Positions 32,086 to 41,383 of a stretch of DNA of 64,000 nucleotides are shown piece by piece (positions within the stretch are counted from its first letter, which is position 1; the number at the start of each line of letters is the position of its first letter). The translations under genes and the position numbers were made by a program. The notes under the pieces are model-generated. The model saw nothing but the letters and a program-made list of their open reading frames with translations. It searched no databases and had not been told where the DNA came from. The stretch covers positions 1-64,000 of the forward strand of contig NZ_QKKX01000028.1 in NCBI RefSeq assembly GCF_003434305.1. Direction: 5' to 3'. Origin of the DNA: Micromonospora sp. MW-13 (GTDB lineage Bacteria > Actinomycetota > Actinomycetes > Mycobacteriales > Micromonosporaceae).

Positions 32086-33476
32086 CGCTGACCACCGACG
32101 CCGACCGGCTCACGGACGAGCTGCTCGGGGTGGCCGAGCACTGGTGCGGGGAGGGCACGCGCCTCGGCGCGGAGTACGCCCAGGCGTTCGTCGAGGTCAC
32201 TGCGGACATCCGGCTCGACTGCGCGGTGCGGGACGGGGCGGCCGTGGAGACCGGCTCGGTGTTGGCCCGGCGGTCCGGGGTGGGCCTGCTGCTGCGGTAC
32301 CGCGACTCGTGGTGGTTCGGCTCCGCGCCGCTCGCGGAGCCGCAGGCCCTGGCCCGGCAGCTCGCGCTGGTCTGCCCGACGGGTCCACGGGTCCCGCCGG
32401 CGATCCCGCGCCTCCGGTCGGTCCCGGGTCCGCCGTCCCCCTGGCCGGCGGTCGCGGATGCCGGTCTCGCCGGTCGGTGGTGCGCAGGGGCGCAGCCGGT
32501 GCGGCTGGACCTGATCCAGGACTTCTTCCACCGGTACCGCGTCGTCGTGGACACCCGTGGGGTCCGGGCGGCGTCGCCGGTGTCCGGTGGCCGGCAGCGC
32601 TGCTCCGCGACCGCCGTCGGCGCGGACACGGTGGCTCGCTCGTTCACGCGGCGGAGCCGCCCGGACTGGGGGGCCGAGACCCCGGTCGGCGAGCTGGTCG
32701 AGTCCGTGGACGCGATCGCCCGGGACGCCGTCCGCCGGGCGCGGGGACTGCTCCCGGCCCGGAACCTGGGACACCGCAGGACCCCGGTCGTGCTCGCCCC
32801 GAAGGCGGGCGCGGCCCTTCTGCACGAGCTGATCGGGCACGCCGTCGAGGCCGACAACTTCGAGAAGCACACCCACCTCGTGTCGGCCATGACGGACGGG
32901 CCGCTGTGCGACGCGCCGCTCGGGCTGGTCGACGACGCCGGCGTACCCGGCGGCATCGGCAGCCTGGGCGTCGACGACGACGGCCAGCCGGGCGCCCGTA
33001 CGACGCTGGTCCAGGACGGGGTCCTGGTCGGCCGGCTGACGAACCTGCTCGCGGCGTACCCGGACGCGGCCGGCTCCACGGGCAACGGCCGGCGGCAGGA
33101 CTACACGAGGGCCTCGTTGCCCCGGGCCACCAACACGGTCGTCCTCCCCGGCCCCGACGGGGTGGACCGGCTCTGCGAGGTGCCGCCGGAGGGGCTGCTC
33201 TACGTGTTGGCGCTCAGCTCCGGCGAAACCGTCCCGGCGCGCGGGGACTTCTGCTTCTCCGCGGCCGAGGGCTACTACCTGACGCCGGGCGGCGGGCGGC
33301 AGCCGCTCAGGGACGTCAACCTCCACGGCGACGCCCGGGGCACGCTGCGCAGGCTCGTCGGCATCGCCGACGACGTCGAGGGCGACAACGTGACGTGCGG
33401 CAAGCAGGGGCAGTCCGTGCTCATCGGCCTGTACTCGCCGACCATGCGCTTCGACAGCACCGACTGGTGGTGCTGA
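32082..33476 (+). CDS. TldD-like metalloprotease subunit
   Basis: A 464-residue protein with the TldD zinc-site motif HELIGHAVEAD (H248, H253), followed by GIGSLGVDDDGQP and the C-terminal NVTCGKQGQSV region of the family. TldD with TldE forms a heterodimer that digests unfolded peptides threaded into its cavity and cuts the leader of microcin B17. The N-terminal domain is divergent. The GTG overlaps the nucleotidyltransferase stop. A role in trimming the V-D peptide is strongly suggested by position. Confidence 0.85.
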   Translation: MTLTTDADRLTDELLGVAEHWCGEGTRLGAEYAQAFVEVTADIRLDCAVRDGAAVETGSVLARRSGVGLLLRYRDSWWFGSAPLAEPQALARQLALVCPTGPRVPPAIPRLRSVPGPPSPWPAVADAGLAGRWCAGAQPVRLDLIQDFFHRYRVVVDTRGVRAASPVSGGRQRCSATAVGADTVARSFTRRSRPDWGAETPVGELVESVDAIARDAVRRARGLLPARNLGHRRTPVVLAPKAGAALLHELIGHAVEADNFEKHTHLVSAMTDGPLCDAPLGLVDDAGVPGGIGSLGVDDDGQPGARTTLVQDGVLVGRLTNLLAAYPDAAGSTGNGRRQDYTRASLPRATNTVVLPGPDGVDRLCEVPPEGLLYVLALSSGETVPARGDFCFSAAEGYYLTPGGGRQPLRDVNLHGDARGTLRRLVGIADDVEGDNVTCGKQGQSVLIGLYSPTMRFDSTDWWC

Positions 33477-33477
33477 G

Positions 33478-34848
33478 ATGAGCGACGCGCCGCCGCCCGC
33501 CCTGCGCGCCGCCGGCTCGCTGTCCGGGGCGGCCCGCGCCGGCGAGGCCCTCGAAGTCCGCACGTCGCGGATGAGCCGCCGCAAGCACCGGATCACCGCC
33601 GGCCGGGTCCGCTCCGGCGCGGCCGTCACCGGCGCGGCGCCGACGCTGGTCCGGCTGGCCCGCGACGGCCGCGAGGTGCATCTCTGGGTGGACCACCTGT
33701 CCGCCGCGACCGCGCCGGGCACCCTCGCCGAGGCGCGCGAGATGCTCCGGTACGGGCGTCCCTACCGGGACGCGGCTGCTCTGCACCCGGACGCCGACTG
33801 GGACGACCAGCGGTACGTGGACCACGGGATGCGGGATCCGGACGGGCCGCTCGCCGCGTTCTGGCGGTCCGTGCGCGAGGCGGCCGAAGCGGTCGGCGAC
33901 CGGCTCGGGATCCGGGTCGCCGTCGCCGACGCGTTGATCGTCGAGGAACAGCACACCGAGGTGTTCGCCCGGTCCGACCACGCCCCACGGACCTTCTCGT
34001 TGACCCGGATCGAGGCCCGGCTGCTGGTCGAGGTCCGGCAGGGGCAGCGCCGGACCCGGCTGTGGGCGGCGCGGCACGGCAACCGGATCGCCGAGCTACC
34101 GGTGGCCGACCTGCTGACGGAGGCCGCGCTCCGCGGCGCGGTGACGCTGGCGGCCGACGGGCGGCGCGAGCCGCGGCGGCAGGCCGGGGGCGCGCTGCTG
34201 CTCGGCCCCAGGCCGACCGCCGCCCTGCTGCGCGTGTTGGCGAACGACCTCTTCGACCGGCCCGACGCGCCCCGGCCCGCCGGGCCGCTGCGCCACGTGC
34301 TGGTCGACGACGCCCACGCCGCCGGTGGGCAGCACTCGCGGCCCTTCGACCACGAGGGCTCGCCGACCGGCCGGACCGACCTGCTGGACGGGTCGGGGCA
34401 GCCGACCCGGATGACCGTCCGAGGTGGCCTGCCGGCGGCTGCGGCCGGGGCCGCCCGGCTCACCGGCAACGCCTACGCGCCGGTCGGTCAGGCCGCGCCG
34501 ATGCCGCGGCCCACCAACGTGGGTCTCGCCGGCGTCGGGCCGGGCTCCGGGGAACGGGCGGCCCCGGACGGCTTCTCCGGGCTGTTCGGGTTCAACCTCA
34601 GGGGCGAGGGCACCCAGCAGATCCGCGCCGGTGACGTGATCAGGTTCCGGGTCGAGACCGCGTACCTGCGCGCCGGCGCGGTCGCGGGGCGCGGGGCGAC
34701 GCTCTTCGTCGCCGGCACCGTGCGGCGACTCCTCGACGCGATCGAGGCGGTCTCGCCCGGGACGTCCTACGTCCCCTGGCGCGATCACTCGACCGCCTGC
34801 GTCTGGACGCTCTTCGCCGAGGAGGGTCGGCTCACCGACCGGCCCTGA
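33478..34848 (+). CDS. TldE/PmbA-like subunit
   Basis: A 456-residue TldE/PmbA-type protein without a zinc motif, as expected for the non-catalytic partner. The family core is visible in FDHEGSPTGRTDLLDGSGQP, RLTGNAYAP, PRPTNVGLAG and GFSGLFGFNLRGEGTQQIRA. The ATG lies one base after the TldD stop. It closes the cluster; the following 77 bases hold a weak hairpin (34852-34874). Confidence 0.8.
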   Translation: MSDAPPPALRAAGSLSGAARAGEALEVRTSRMSRRKHRITAGRVRSGAAVTGAAPTLVRLARDGREVHLWVDHLSAATAPGTLAEAREMLRYGRPYRDAAALHPDADWDDQRYVDHGMRDPDGPLAAFWRSVREAAEAVGDRLGIRVAVADALIVEEQHTEVFARSDHAPRTFSLTRIEARLLVEVRQGQRRTRLWAARHGNRIAELPVADLLTEAALRGAVTLAADGRREPRRQAGGALLLGPRPTAALLRVLANDLFDRPDAPRPAGPLRHVLVDDAHAAGGQHSRPFDHEGSPTGRTDLLDGSGQPTRMTVRGGLPAAAAGAARLTGNAYAPVGQAAPMPRPTNVGLAGVGPGSGERAAPDGFSGLFGFNLRGEGTQQIRAGDVIRFRVETAYLRAGAVAGRGATLFVAGTVRRLLDAIEAVSPGTSYVPWRDHSTACVWTLFAEEGRLTDRP

Positions 34849-34925
34849 CCGGGTGCCGCCGCCGGCCGGGCACCTTCGCGGACGGATGTTGCATTGATCT
34901 ATGTTCGTCTCTATGTTTTCGGGGC

Positions 34926-35990
34926 ATGGGCCTTCCTACTGAACCGATCGGCAGTATGCCCCGCGCGCCGGAACTCCTCGCCGGCCTCGCCGAGCACGCC
35001 GCAGGCCGGCTGGACCACGCCGCGCTCGACGCGCTCTACGACCGGGCGGTGCGGGACACCGTCGCCCGCTTCGAGGAACTCGGCTCCCCGGTGGTCACCG
35101 ACGGGGAGCAGCGCAAGCCCAGCTTCGCCACGTACCCGGTCGACGGCCTCGGCAACCTGGCCCCGGACGGGGTCGTCATCCCGTTCGCCGACGGGCACAC
35201 CCGGCGGCTGCCCCGCCTGACCGGCGGGCCGTTCCGCTACGCGACCCACGCGGCGGAGTACCTGCGGACCGCGCAGCGGCACGCCAGCGTGCCGGTCAAG
35301 CAGGCGGTGATCGCGCCGTCCGCGCTGAGCCTGCTCTACCCCCAGGACGGCATCCCGGGGTACGACCGGGACGCGTTCCTCGACGACCTCGTCGACGAGG
35401 CGGAGGCGGACATCCGGGGCGCGCTCGACGCGGGCGCGCACCGGGTGCAGCTCGACTTCACCGAGGGTCGGCTCTCGGTGAAGCTCGACCCGTCCAAGGG
35501 GATTCTCGACTCGTTCGTCGCGCTCAACAACCGGGTCCTGGACCGGTTCACCCCCGCCGAACGGGCCCGGATCGGGGTGCACACCTGCCCCGGCGGCGAC
35601 CAGGACTCGACGCACAGCGCCGACGTCGACTACGCGGAGCTGCTGCCCAGCCTGTTCGCGCTGCACGCCGGGGTGTTCTACGTGCAGCTCGCCAGCGAGC
35701 CCGACCAGGAACGGGTGCTGCGGACGATCGCCGAGCACGTCGGCTCCGAGCAGACGGTCTTCGTCGGCGTCACCGATCCGATCGACCCGGCGGTGGAGAC
35801 CCCGGAGCAGGTGCGGGACCGGGTGCTGCGGGCCGCCGAGCACATCCCGCCGGAGCGGCTCGGCACCTGCGACGACTGCGGGTTCGCGCCGTTCGGCGAC
35901 GACGTGTCGACCTCGCGGGAGACCGCCTGGGCCAAGGTGCGGGCCCGGGTCGAGGGCACCGCCCTCGCCGCCGCGCGACTGGGGGTGTGA
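34926..35990 (+). CDS. MetE-like (cobalamin-independent methionine synthase C-terminal type) protein
   Basis: A 354-residue protein with the catalytic barrel of MetE only. Visible pieces are GLPTEPIGSMPR, VVTDGEQRKPSF, VQLDFTEGRLSVKL, the zinc-ligand motif GVHTCPGGD and the second Cys region LGTCDDCGFAPF. Full MetE is about 750 residues; short relatives are widespread and may use other methyl donors. The ATG at 34926 follows GGGG. Upstream, an AT-richer stretch holds CTATGTT twice (34899 and 34911). It could supply methionine, and so SAM, for the methyltransferases nearby, but it may be unrelated. Confidence 0.8.
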   Translation: MGLPTEPIGSMPRAPELLAGLAEHAAGRLDHAALDALYDRAVRDTVARFEELGSPVVTDGEQRKPSFATYPVDGLGNLAPDGVVIPFADGHTRRLPRLTGGPFRYATHAAEYLRTAQRHASVPVKQAVIAPSALSLLYPQDGIPGYDRDAFLDDLVDEAEADIRGALDAGAHRVQLDFTEGRLSVKLDPSKGILDSFVALNNRVLDRFTPAERARIGVHTCPGGDQDSTHSADVDYAELLPSLFALHAGVFYVQLASEPDQERVLRTIAEHVGSEQTVFVGVTDPIDPAVETPEQVRDRVLRAAEHIPPERLGTCDDCGFAPFGDDVSTSRETAWAKVRARVEGTALAAARLGV

Positions 35991-36054
35991 CCCGGCGCTC
36001 CGGCGCCCCGGCCCGGCGGCCCCCGGGCCGCGGGGTCTCGGTTAGCGTGCGGGG

Positions 36055-36750
36055 ATGGTGGTGCGATCGTCGCGTGGTGGTGCTGGTCGGTGGCGGGCGC
36101 CGGTGCGGCCGAAGCCGCCGGTGTCGCTGGAGCTGGCCACCGTCGAGGGTGCCGTCGTCGAGGACGAGGCCACGTTCCGCCGGCTGGGCTTCTTCGACCT
36201 CGACCTGTCGGGGCGGTCGGCGGACGGGGTCGAGTTCGCGCAGTGCCGGTTCAGGGGGACGGACCTGAGCGGGGCCGGGCTGGAGGGGGCGAGGTTCACC
36301 GACTGCCTGTTCGAGAGCACGAACCTGGCGAATCTGCGGGCGGAGAAGTCGTCGCTGCTGCGGGTGCGGCTGTCGACGGTGCGGATGACGGGCGTGCAGT
36401 GGATCAACGGGTCGGTGCGGGACGTGACGGTCTCGGACTGCCGGCTGGACCTGTCGTCGTGGCGGTTCACGAACTTCTCCAGCGTGGCGTTCGAGGGGTG
36501 CAACCTGACCCGGGCGGACTTCCAGAACGCGGACCTGCGCGGGGCCCGGTTCACCGACTGCGACCTGACCGGTGCGCAGTTCTCCCAGGCGACGCTGGCG
36601 GGCACCCGGTTCGCCAACTGCGTCCTGGCCGGGATCGGCGGCGTGACGAGCATGGCCGGGGCGGTAGTGGCCCAGCAGGACCTCGCCGCCCTGTCGTACA
36701 CCCTGGCCGGGGCGTTGGGCATCCGCATCGAGGACGCCGACGGCGAGTGA
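36055..36750 (+). CDS. Pentapeptide-repeat protein
   Basis: A 231-residue protein with A(D/N)Lxx-type pentapeptide repeats through most of its length: CRFRGTDLSGAGLEGARFTD, STNLANLRAEKSS, CNLTRADFQNADLRGARFTD and CDLTGAQFSQATLAGTRF. These fold as a right-handed square beta-helix. Some relatives (MfpA, Qnr) mimic DNA and protect gyrase, which would fit a self-resistance role, but most are of unknown function. The N-terminus is Arg-rich. It stands alone. Confidence 0.85.
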   Translation: MVVRSSRGGAGRWRAPVRPKPPVSLELATVEGAVVEDEATFRRLGFFDLDLSGRSADGVEFAQCRFRGTDLSGAGLEGARFTDCLFESTNLANLRAEKSSLLRVRLSTVRMTGVQWINGSVRDVTVSDCRLDLSSWRFTNFSSVAFEGCNLTRADFQNADLRGARFTDCDLTGAQFSQATLAGTRFANCVLAGIGGVTSMAGAVVAQQDLAALSYTLAGALGIRIEDADGE

Positions 36751-36874
36751 GACCGGCCGGAGCCGGGGTTCGGCGTCCACGCGGATCGGGGTGACCCACT
36801 GCCTGGCTTCGTCATCCCGTCCCTCCGCAGGCCTGGCAGGGTGGCGGGCCGACCGGCGTTACCAAAACGAGGTC

Positions 36875-36903
36875 TTGACGGGTGGGGAAGTTTGACATTT
36901 GAT
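36875..36903 (+). promoter_or_regulatory. Likely promoter of the importer/catabolic operon
   Basis: TTGACG and TTTGAT separated by 17 bases, about 26 bases before the lipoprotein ATG, in one of the few AT-rich patches of the window. Confidence 0.5.
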
Positions 36904-36928
36904 AAATCCTGCCCACGCAGGAGGTCCC

Positions 36929-37927
36929 ATGTCAGGTCGTAACCGTCTCGTCGCGGCTGTCGCCGCGGCGGCCCTCGCACTCACCGTCTCCGGCTGTGGT
37001 GGCTCGGAGAAGAGCGACTCCCCCGATGCCGCCTCCGTCACCTACCTGACCTCCTTCGGGACGTTCGGTCGGGACTCTTACGCCTACGTCGCCCTGGAGA
37101 AGGGCTACTTCAAGGAGGCCGGGCTCAACGTCACCATCAAGCCCGGCACCGGCACCGTCGACGTCATGAAGCTGATCGGGTCCGGGCAGGCCGACTACGG
37201 CACCGGCGACCTCTCCGGGGTCATCACCACGATGGCCAACGAGAAGATGCCGGTGCGCGCGGTGGCCGCCATCCACCAGAAGTCGATGGCCGGCATCGCC
37301 TCCCTGGACAAGGCGATCGACTCACCGGAGAAGCTGTCCGGCGCCAGCATCGCGGACAGCTCCGGCTCCACCAACATGATCATCTTCCCGGCGTACGCCA
37401 AGGCGGCCGGCATCGACCCGAAGTCGGTGAAGTTCGTCCCGTCCTCGCCGCAGTCGCTGCCGCAGTTGCTCGCCGCCGGCTCGGTGGACGCGATCGGCCA
37501 GTTCGCCGCCGGCAAGCCGCTGCTGGAGAAGGCGGCCGGCGGCAAGACCGTCACCATGCTGCCGTACGCGGACAAGCTGCCCGACCTGTACGGCAACGGC
37601 CTGCTGGTCTCCGCCACGAAGCTGGACAGCGACCGCGCCCAGGTCGAGAAGTTCACGGCGGCGCTGGTCAAGGGCCTGGTCTACGCGGTGGAACACCCCG
37701 ACGAGGCCGCCCAGTTGCTCAAGAAGCACGACCGGACGGCCGACGAGAAGGTCGCCGCCGCCGAACTCACCGAGATGCGGCCGTACGTCCTGGTGGACGG
37801 CGGGCAGGCCGGAAAGCTCGACCGGGCGCGGGTGGAGGCGATGATCAAACTGCTCGCCGGCACCGGCACCCTCAAGTCGACCCCGAGCGCCGACGACCTC
37901 GGCGTCTACGACATCGCAAAGCCGTAA
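36929..37927 (+). CDS. SsuA/THI5-type ABC binding lipoprotein
   Basis: A 332-residue exported binding protein with lipobox VSGC (lipidated Cys at residue 23). The body has the NMT1/SsuA fold: YLTSFGTFGRDSYAYVALEK, GLNVTIKPGTGTVDVMKLIG, GQADYGTGDLSGVITTMAN and GASIADSSGSTNMIIFPAYA. The ATG follows AGGAGGT. Members bind sulfonates, nitrate, pyrimidine precursors or aromatic acids. Together with the downstream ring-modifying enzymes, an aromatic or heteroaromatic acid is the likely ligand. Confidence 0.88.
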   Translation: MSGRNRLVAAVAAAALALTVSGCGGSEKSDSPDAASVTYLTSFGTFGRDSYAYVALEKGYFKEAGLNVTIKPGTGTVDVMKLIGSGQADYGTGDLSGVITTMANEKMPVRAVAAIHQKSMAGIASLDKAIDSPEKLSGASIADSSGSTNMIIFPAYAKAAGIDPKSVKFVPSSPQSLPQLLAAGSVDAIGQFAAGKPLLEKAAGGKTVTMLPYADKLPDLYGNGLLVSATKLDSDRAQVEKFTAALVKGLVYAVEHPDEAAQLLKKHDRTADEKVAAAELTEMRPYVLVDGGQAGKLDRARVEAMIKLLAGTGTLKSTPSADDLGVYDIAKP

Positions 37928-37987
37928 CTTCCTCTTCGACGGCGGTGCGCGCGGCCGGTTGCCGCGCGCACCGCGAGGGGCGAGACC

Positions 37988-38755
37988 ATGATCGGAATTC
38001 GTAACGTTTCGCAGATCTTCCGCACCAGGGCCGGTGACGTGGAGGCCCTGCGCGACGTGTCGCTGGAGGTCGCCGACGGCGAGTTCGTGGCGATCGTCGG
38101 GCGGTCCGGCTGCGGCAAGTCCACCCTGCTGCGGCTGGTGGCGGGCCTCCAGTCGGCCACCTCCGGCGAGATAACCGTCGCCGGTACCCCGATCAACGGG
38201 CCCCGGCGGGACGTCGGCTTCATGTTCCAGCGCCCGGCGCTGCTGCCGTGGCGGTCGGTCGTCGACAACGTGCTGCTGCCGACCCAGGTGTTCAAACTGG
38301 ACCAGCGGGACGCCCGGACCCGCGCGCACGAACTGCTCGACCTGGTCGGGCTGACCGGCTTCGAGAAGCGCCTGCCGCACGAGCTCTCCGGCGGCATGCA
38401 GCAGCGGGTCTCGCTGTGTCGGGCCCTCATCCAGCAGCCCCGGGTGCTGCTGATGGACGAGCCGTTCTCCGCGCTCGACGCGCTCACCCGCGCCGACCTC
38501 ACGGTGGAACTCCAGCGCCTCCAGATGAAGCACGCCTCGACCGTGCTGTTCGTGACGCACTCGGTCGACGAGGCCGTGCTGCTCGCCGACCGGGTCGTCG
38601 TGCTCAGCCCGCGACCGGGCCGGCTGCGGGAGATCGTGGAGATCGGCATCGCCCGTCCCCGTTCGCTGGGACACGACGGCCACTCGGCCGAGCTCGGCGA
38701 ACTGCGCGCCCGCCTGCACGACCTGCTCATGACCCCCGAGGAGGTGGCACGGTGA
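37988..38755 (+). CDS. SsuB/TauB-type ABC ATPase
   Basis: A 255-residue importer ATPase: Walker A GRSGCGKST, Q-loop GFMFQRPALLPW, signature LSGGMQQRVSLCRAL, Walker B VLLMDEPFSALD and the H-loop FVTHSVDEA. It lies between the binding protein and the permease and overlaps the permease start (GTGA). Confidence 0.92.
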   Translation: MIGIRNVSQIFRTRAGDVEALRDVSLEVADGEFVAIVGRSGCGKSTLLRLVAGLQSATSGEITVAGTPINGPRRDVGFMFQRPALLPWRSVVDNVLLPTQVFKLDQRDARTRAHELLDLVGLTGFEKRLPHELSGGMQQRVSLCRALIQQPRVLLMDEPFSALDALTRADLTVELQRLQMKHASTVLFVTHSVDEAVLLADRVVVLSPRPGRLREIVEIGIARPRSLGHDGHSAELGELRARLHDLLMTPEEVAR

Positions 38756-39552
38756 CGGTCACCGAGGCCCGCCATGCCCGCCGCGACAAGCCGCGCGCCG
38801 ACGTCCGCTGGGCCCAACACCTTCCGCCCGTGCTCGGCGTCGTGGCCGCCGTCGCCCTGTGGTGGGCGATCACCGTCGTCTTCGAGGTGGAGAGCTTCAT
38901 CCTGCCGTCCCCGGTGCAGGTGGGGCAGGCCATGGTCGAGCAGTCCGACTACCTGTGGGACAACACCCTGGTCACCCTCGCCGAGACGCTGCTGGGCTTC
39001 GGACTGGCCATCGCGGTCGGGGTGCCGCTGGCGCTGATCGTCACCGCCTCGCGGATGCTGGAGCGGACCGTCTACCCGCTGCTGCTGATGCTCAACGCCG
39101 TACCGAAGGTGGCCGTCGCGCCGCTGCTGGTGGTGTGGATGGGCTTCGGCCAGTTCCCCAAGGTCTTCCTGGTCTTCCTGGTCTGCTTCTTCCCGATCGT
39201 CATCTCCACCGCCGCCGGGCTCAGCTCCACCCCGGCCGACCTGGTCGAGCTGGGCCGGTCGCTGAAGACCAACTGGTGGCAGACGTTCCGGATGATCCGG
39301 ATGCCGGCCGCCGTCCCGCAGCTCTTCGTCGGTCTCAAGCTCGCCATCACCCTCGCCGTCATCGGCGCGGTGATCGCCGAGTTCGTCGGCGCCACCGAGG
39401 GGCTGGGCTACGCGATCGTCGCCTCCGGCGCGAGCGCCGACACCGCGTTGGCCTTCGCCGCGATGATCCTGCTCGGGGTGCTCAGCGTCGTGCTGTTCTA
39501 CCTGCTCGCCGCGATCGAGCGGTTCTTCGTGCCGTGGGCGGGCCGGTCATGA
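38752..39552 (+). CDS. SsuC-type ABC permease
   Basis: A 266-residue inner-membrane permease with six helices and the coupling motif ELGRSLKTNWWQTFRMIRMPAA in part (EAA loop), plus VPKVAVAPLLVVWMGFGQ before it. Starts in a GTGA overlap and ends in an ATGA overlap with the dehydrogenase gene, so importer and enzymes are co-translated. Confidence 0.9.
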   Translation: MTVTEARHARRDKPRADVRWAQHLPPVLGVVAAVALWWAITVVFEVESFILPSPVQVGQAMVEQSDYLWDNTLVTLAETLLGFGLAIAVGVPLALIVTASRMLERTVYPLLLMLNAVPKVAVAPLLVVWMGFGQFPKVFLVFLVCFFPIVISTAAGLSSTPADLVELGRSLKTNWWQTFRMIRMPAAVPQLFVGLKLAITLAVIGAVIAEFVGATEGLGYAIVASGASADTALAFAAMILLGVLSVVLFYLLAAIERFFVPWAGRS

Positions 39553-40616
39553 GCGCGCCGAACCTCCCGGTCCGGTGGCTCACCGACGCGGTCGCCTCGG
39601 TCTTCGGGGCGCTGGGCTTCTCCGAGCAGGCGGCCGGTCTGGTCGCCGGCTCCCTGGTGGACGCCGACATGCGCGGGATCGGCTCGCACGGGGTGATGCT
39701 GCTGCCGATGTACGTCGACCGGATCAGGGCTGGCTCGGTCAGCCGGGCCGAGCGGGCCGAGGTGGTCCGGGACAAGGGTGCCGTCGCGGTGCTCGACGCC
39801 GGCCACGCGCTGGGGCAGCTCACCGGTGACCAGGCGATGCGGCTGGCGGTGGCGAAGGCCCAGACGTACGGCGTCGGCGTGGTCACCGTCCGCCGGGCGT
39901 TCCACTTCGGCGGGGCGTTCCGTTACGTGGACCTGGCCGCGCGCAACGGCTGTGTCGGCATCGCGGCGGCCAACACCCGCCCGCTGATGCCCGCCCCGGG
40001 CGGCGCCTCGGCGGTGGTCGGCAACAACCCGCTCGCGGTGGGCGTGCCCCGCGCGGGTGGTCGGCCGGTGATCCTCGACGTGGCGCTCTCCGAGGCCGCG
40101 CTCGGCAAGATCCGGCTGGCCGCCGATGCGGGCCGGGAGATCCCCGCGAGCTGGGCGACCGACGCCCAGGGGCGGCCCACCACCGACCCGGCCGCCGCGC
40201 TCAAGGGGCTCCTGCTGCCGTCCGGCGCCCACAAGGGATACGGTCTCGCCTTCATGGTCGACGTGCTCACCGGGGTGCTGTCCGGCGGGGCGTACGGCCG
40301 GGGGGTCCAGGGCCTCTACGCCGACGTGGCGGTGCCCAACGACTGCGCGCACTTCTTCCTCGCCCTGGACGCCGAGACGTTCGCCGAGGACGCGGAGGAG
40401 ATCGCCCGCCGGGTGGACGACCTGGCCGGCCAGGTGCTCGGCTCCGCGCTGGCCCCCGGCACGGAGCAGGTCCACCTGCCCGGTGACATCGAAGCCGACC
40501 GGTACGACCGGGCGCTGCGCGAGGGCGTCGCGCTCCAGCCGTCGGTCCTCGCCGGGCTGGTGGGCGTCGCCGCCGGGGTGGGCGTGCCGCTCACCGTGCC
40601 GGGCAGCGTCGGCTGA
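39549..40616 (+). CDS. Ldh/malate-dehydrogenase-2 family NAD(P) oxidoreductase
   Basis: A 355-residue member of the Ldh_2 family (malate, sulfolactate, ureidoglycolate and similar dehydrogenases). Signatures are ADMRGIGSHGVMLLPMYVDR, VTVRRAFHFGGAFRY with the conserved His, NPLAVGVPRAGG, SGAHKGYGLAFMVDVLTGVLSG in part, and FFLALD. It oxidises 2-hydroxy acids. Its place right behind the importer suggests it acts on the imported substrate's side chain or on a late hydroxy-acid product. Confidence 0.85.
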   Translation: MSAPNLPVRWLTDAVASVFGALGFSEQAAGLVAGSLVDADMRGIGSHGVMLLPMYVDRIRAGSVSRAERAEVVRDKGAVAVLDAGHALGQLTGDQAMRLAVAKAQTYGVGVVTVRRAFHFGGAFRYVDLAARNGCVGIAAANTRPLMPAPGGASAVVGNNPLAVGVPRAGGRPVILDVALSEAALGKIRLAADAGREIPASWATDAQGRPTTDPAAALKGLLLPSGAHKGYGLAFMVDVLTGVLSGGAYGRGVQGLYADVAVPNDCAHFFLALDAETFAEDAEEIARRVDDLAGQVLGSALAPGTEQVHLPGDIEADRYDRALREGVALQPSVLAGLVGVAAGVGVPLTVPGSVG

Positions 40617-40648
40617 GCCGGTCGGGCCCGAGGAAGGAGGAGGAAGTC

Positions 40649-41383
40649 ATGCAGGCCAGTTTCGACACCACCGGCGAGGTGCTCGTGGTCACCGGCGGCG
40701 CCAACGGGATCGGCGCCGCCCTCGCCCACGCGTACGCCGACGCGGGCGGCACGGCCGTGGTGTTCGACGTGACCCCCGGCCGGCTGCACCCCGCCGGGCG
40801 GGTGCACGAACACCGGGTGGACGTGTCCGACCGGGACGCCGTGCACGCCGCGGTGACCCGGGTGCTCGCCGAGCACGGCCGGATCGACGCCCTGGTGGCC
40901 GGTGCCGCCGTGCAGCCCCGGTGCGACGTGGTCGACATGGACCCCGAGCAGTGGCGCCGCACGCTGGCGGTGAACCTGGACGGGGTCCTCTGGTGCGCGC
41001 AGGCGGTCCTGCCGGACATGATCGCCCGCCGTTCGGGCGCGATCCTGGTCTTCGCCTCGGGCCTGGCCACCGCCGGCCGGGCGCAGGCGTCGGCCTACGC
41101 GGCGAGCAAGGGAGCGCTGATCGCCTTCGCCAAGTCGCTCGCCGCCGAGGTCGCCGAGCACCGGATCCGGGTGAACACCGTCTTCCCCGGTGTGGTGGAC
41201 ACCCCGCAGTTCCAGCAGGCCAACCCGACCGGCGGGGAACGGGAGCACTGGGAGCGGGCCACCGGCATCGGCACGCCGGCCGACGTGGTCGGGCCGCTGA
41301 TGTTCCTGCTCTCGACCGCCGCGACCATGACCGGATCCACCCTCACCCGTGACCGGGCGTACCCGAGGAGCGACGCGAAATGA
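40649..41383 (+). CDS. Short-chain dehydrogenase/reductase
   Basis: A 244-residue classical SDR. The cofactor motif is TGGANGIG near residue 15, followed by VAGAAV in place of NNAG, a catalytic Ser in FASGLA and YAASK. FDVTP after beta-2 suggests NAD preference. AAGGAGG precedes the ATG, and the stop overlaps the monooxygenase start. Substrate unknown; probably a pathway alcohol. Confidence 0.88.
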   Translation: MQASFDTTGEVLVVTGGANGIGAALAHAYADAGGTAVVFDVTPGRLHPAGRVHEHRVDVSDRDAVHAAVTRVLAEHGRIDALVAGAAVQPRCDVVDMDPEQWRRTLAVNLDGVLWCAQAVLPDMIARRSGAILVFASGLATAGRAQASAYAASKGALIAFAKSLAAEVAEHRIRVNTVFPGVVDTPQFQQANPTGGEREHWERATGIGTPADVVGPLMFLLSTAATMTGSTLTRDRAYPRSDAK

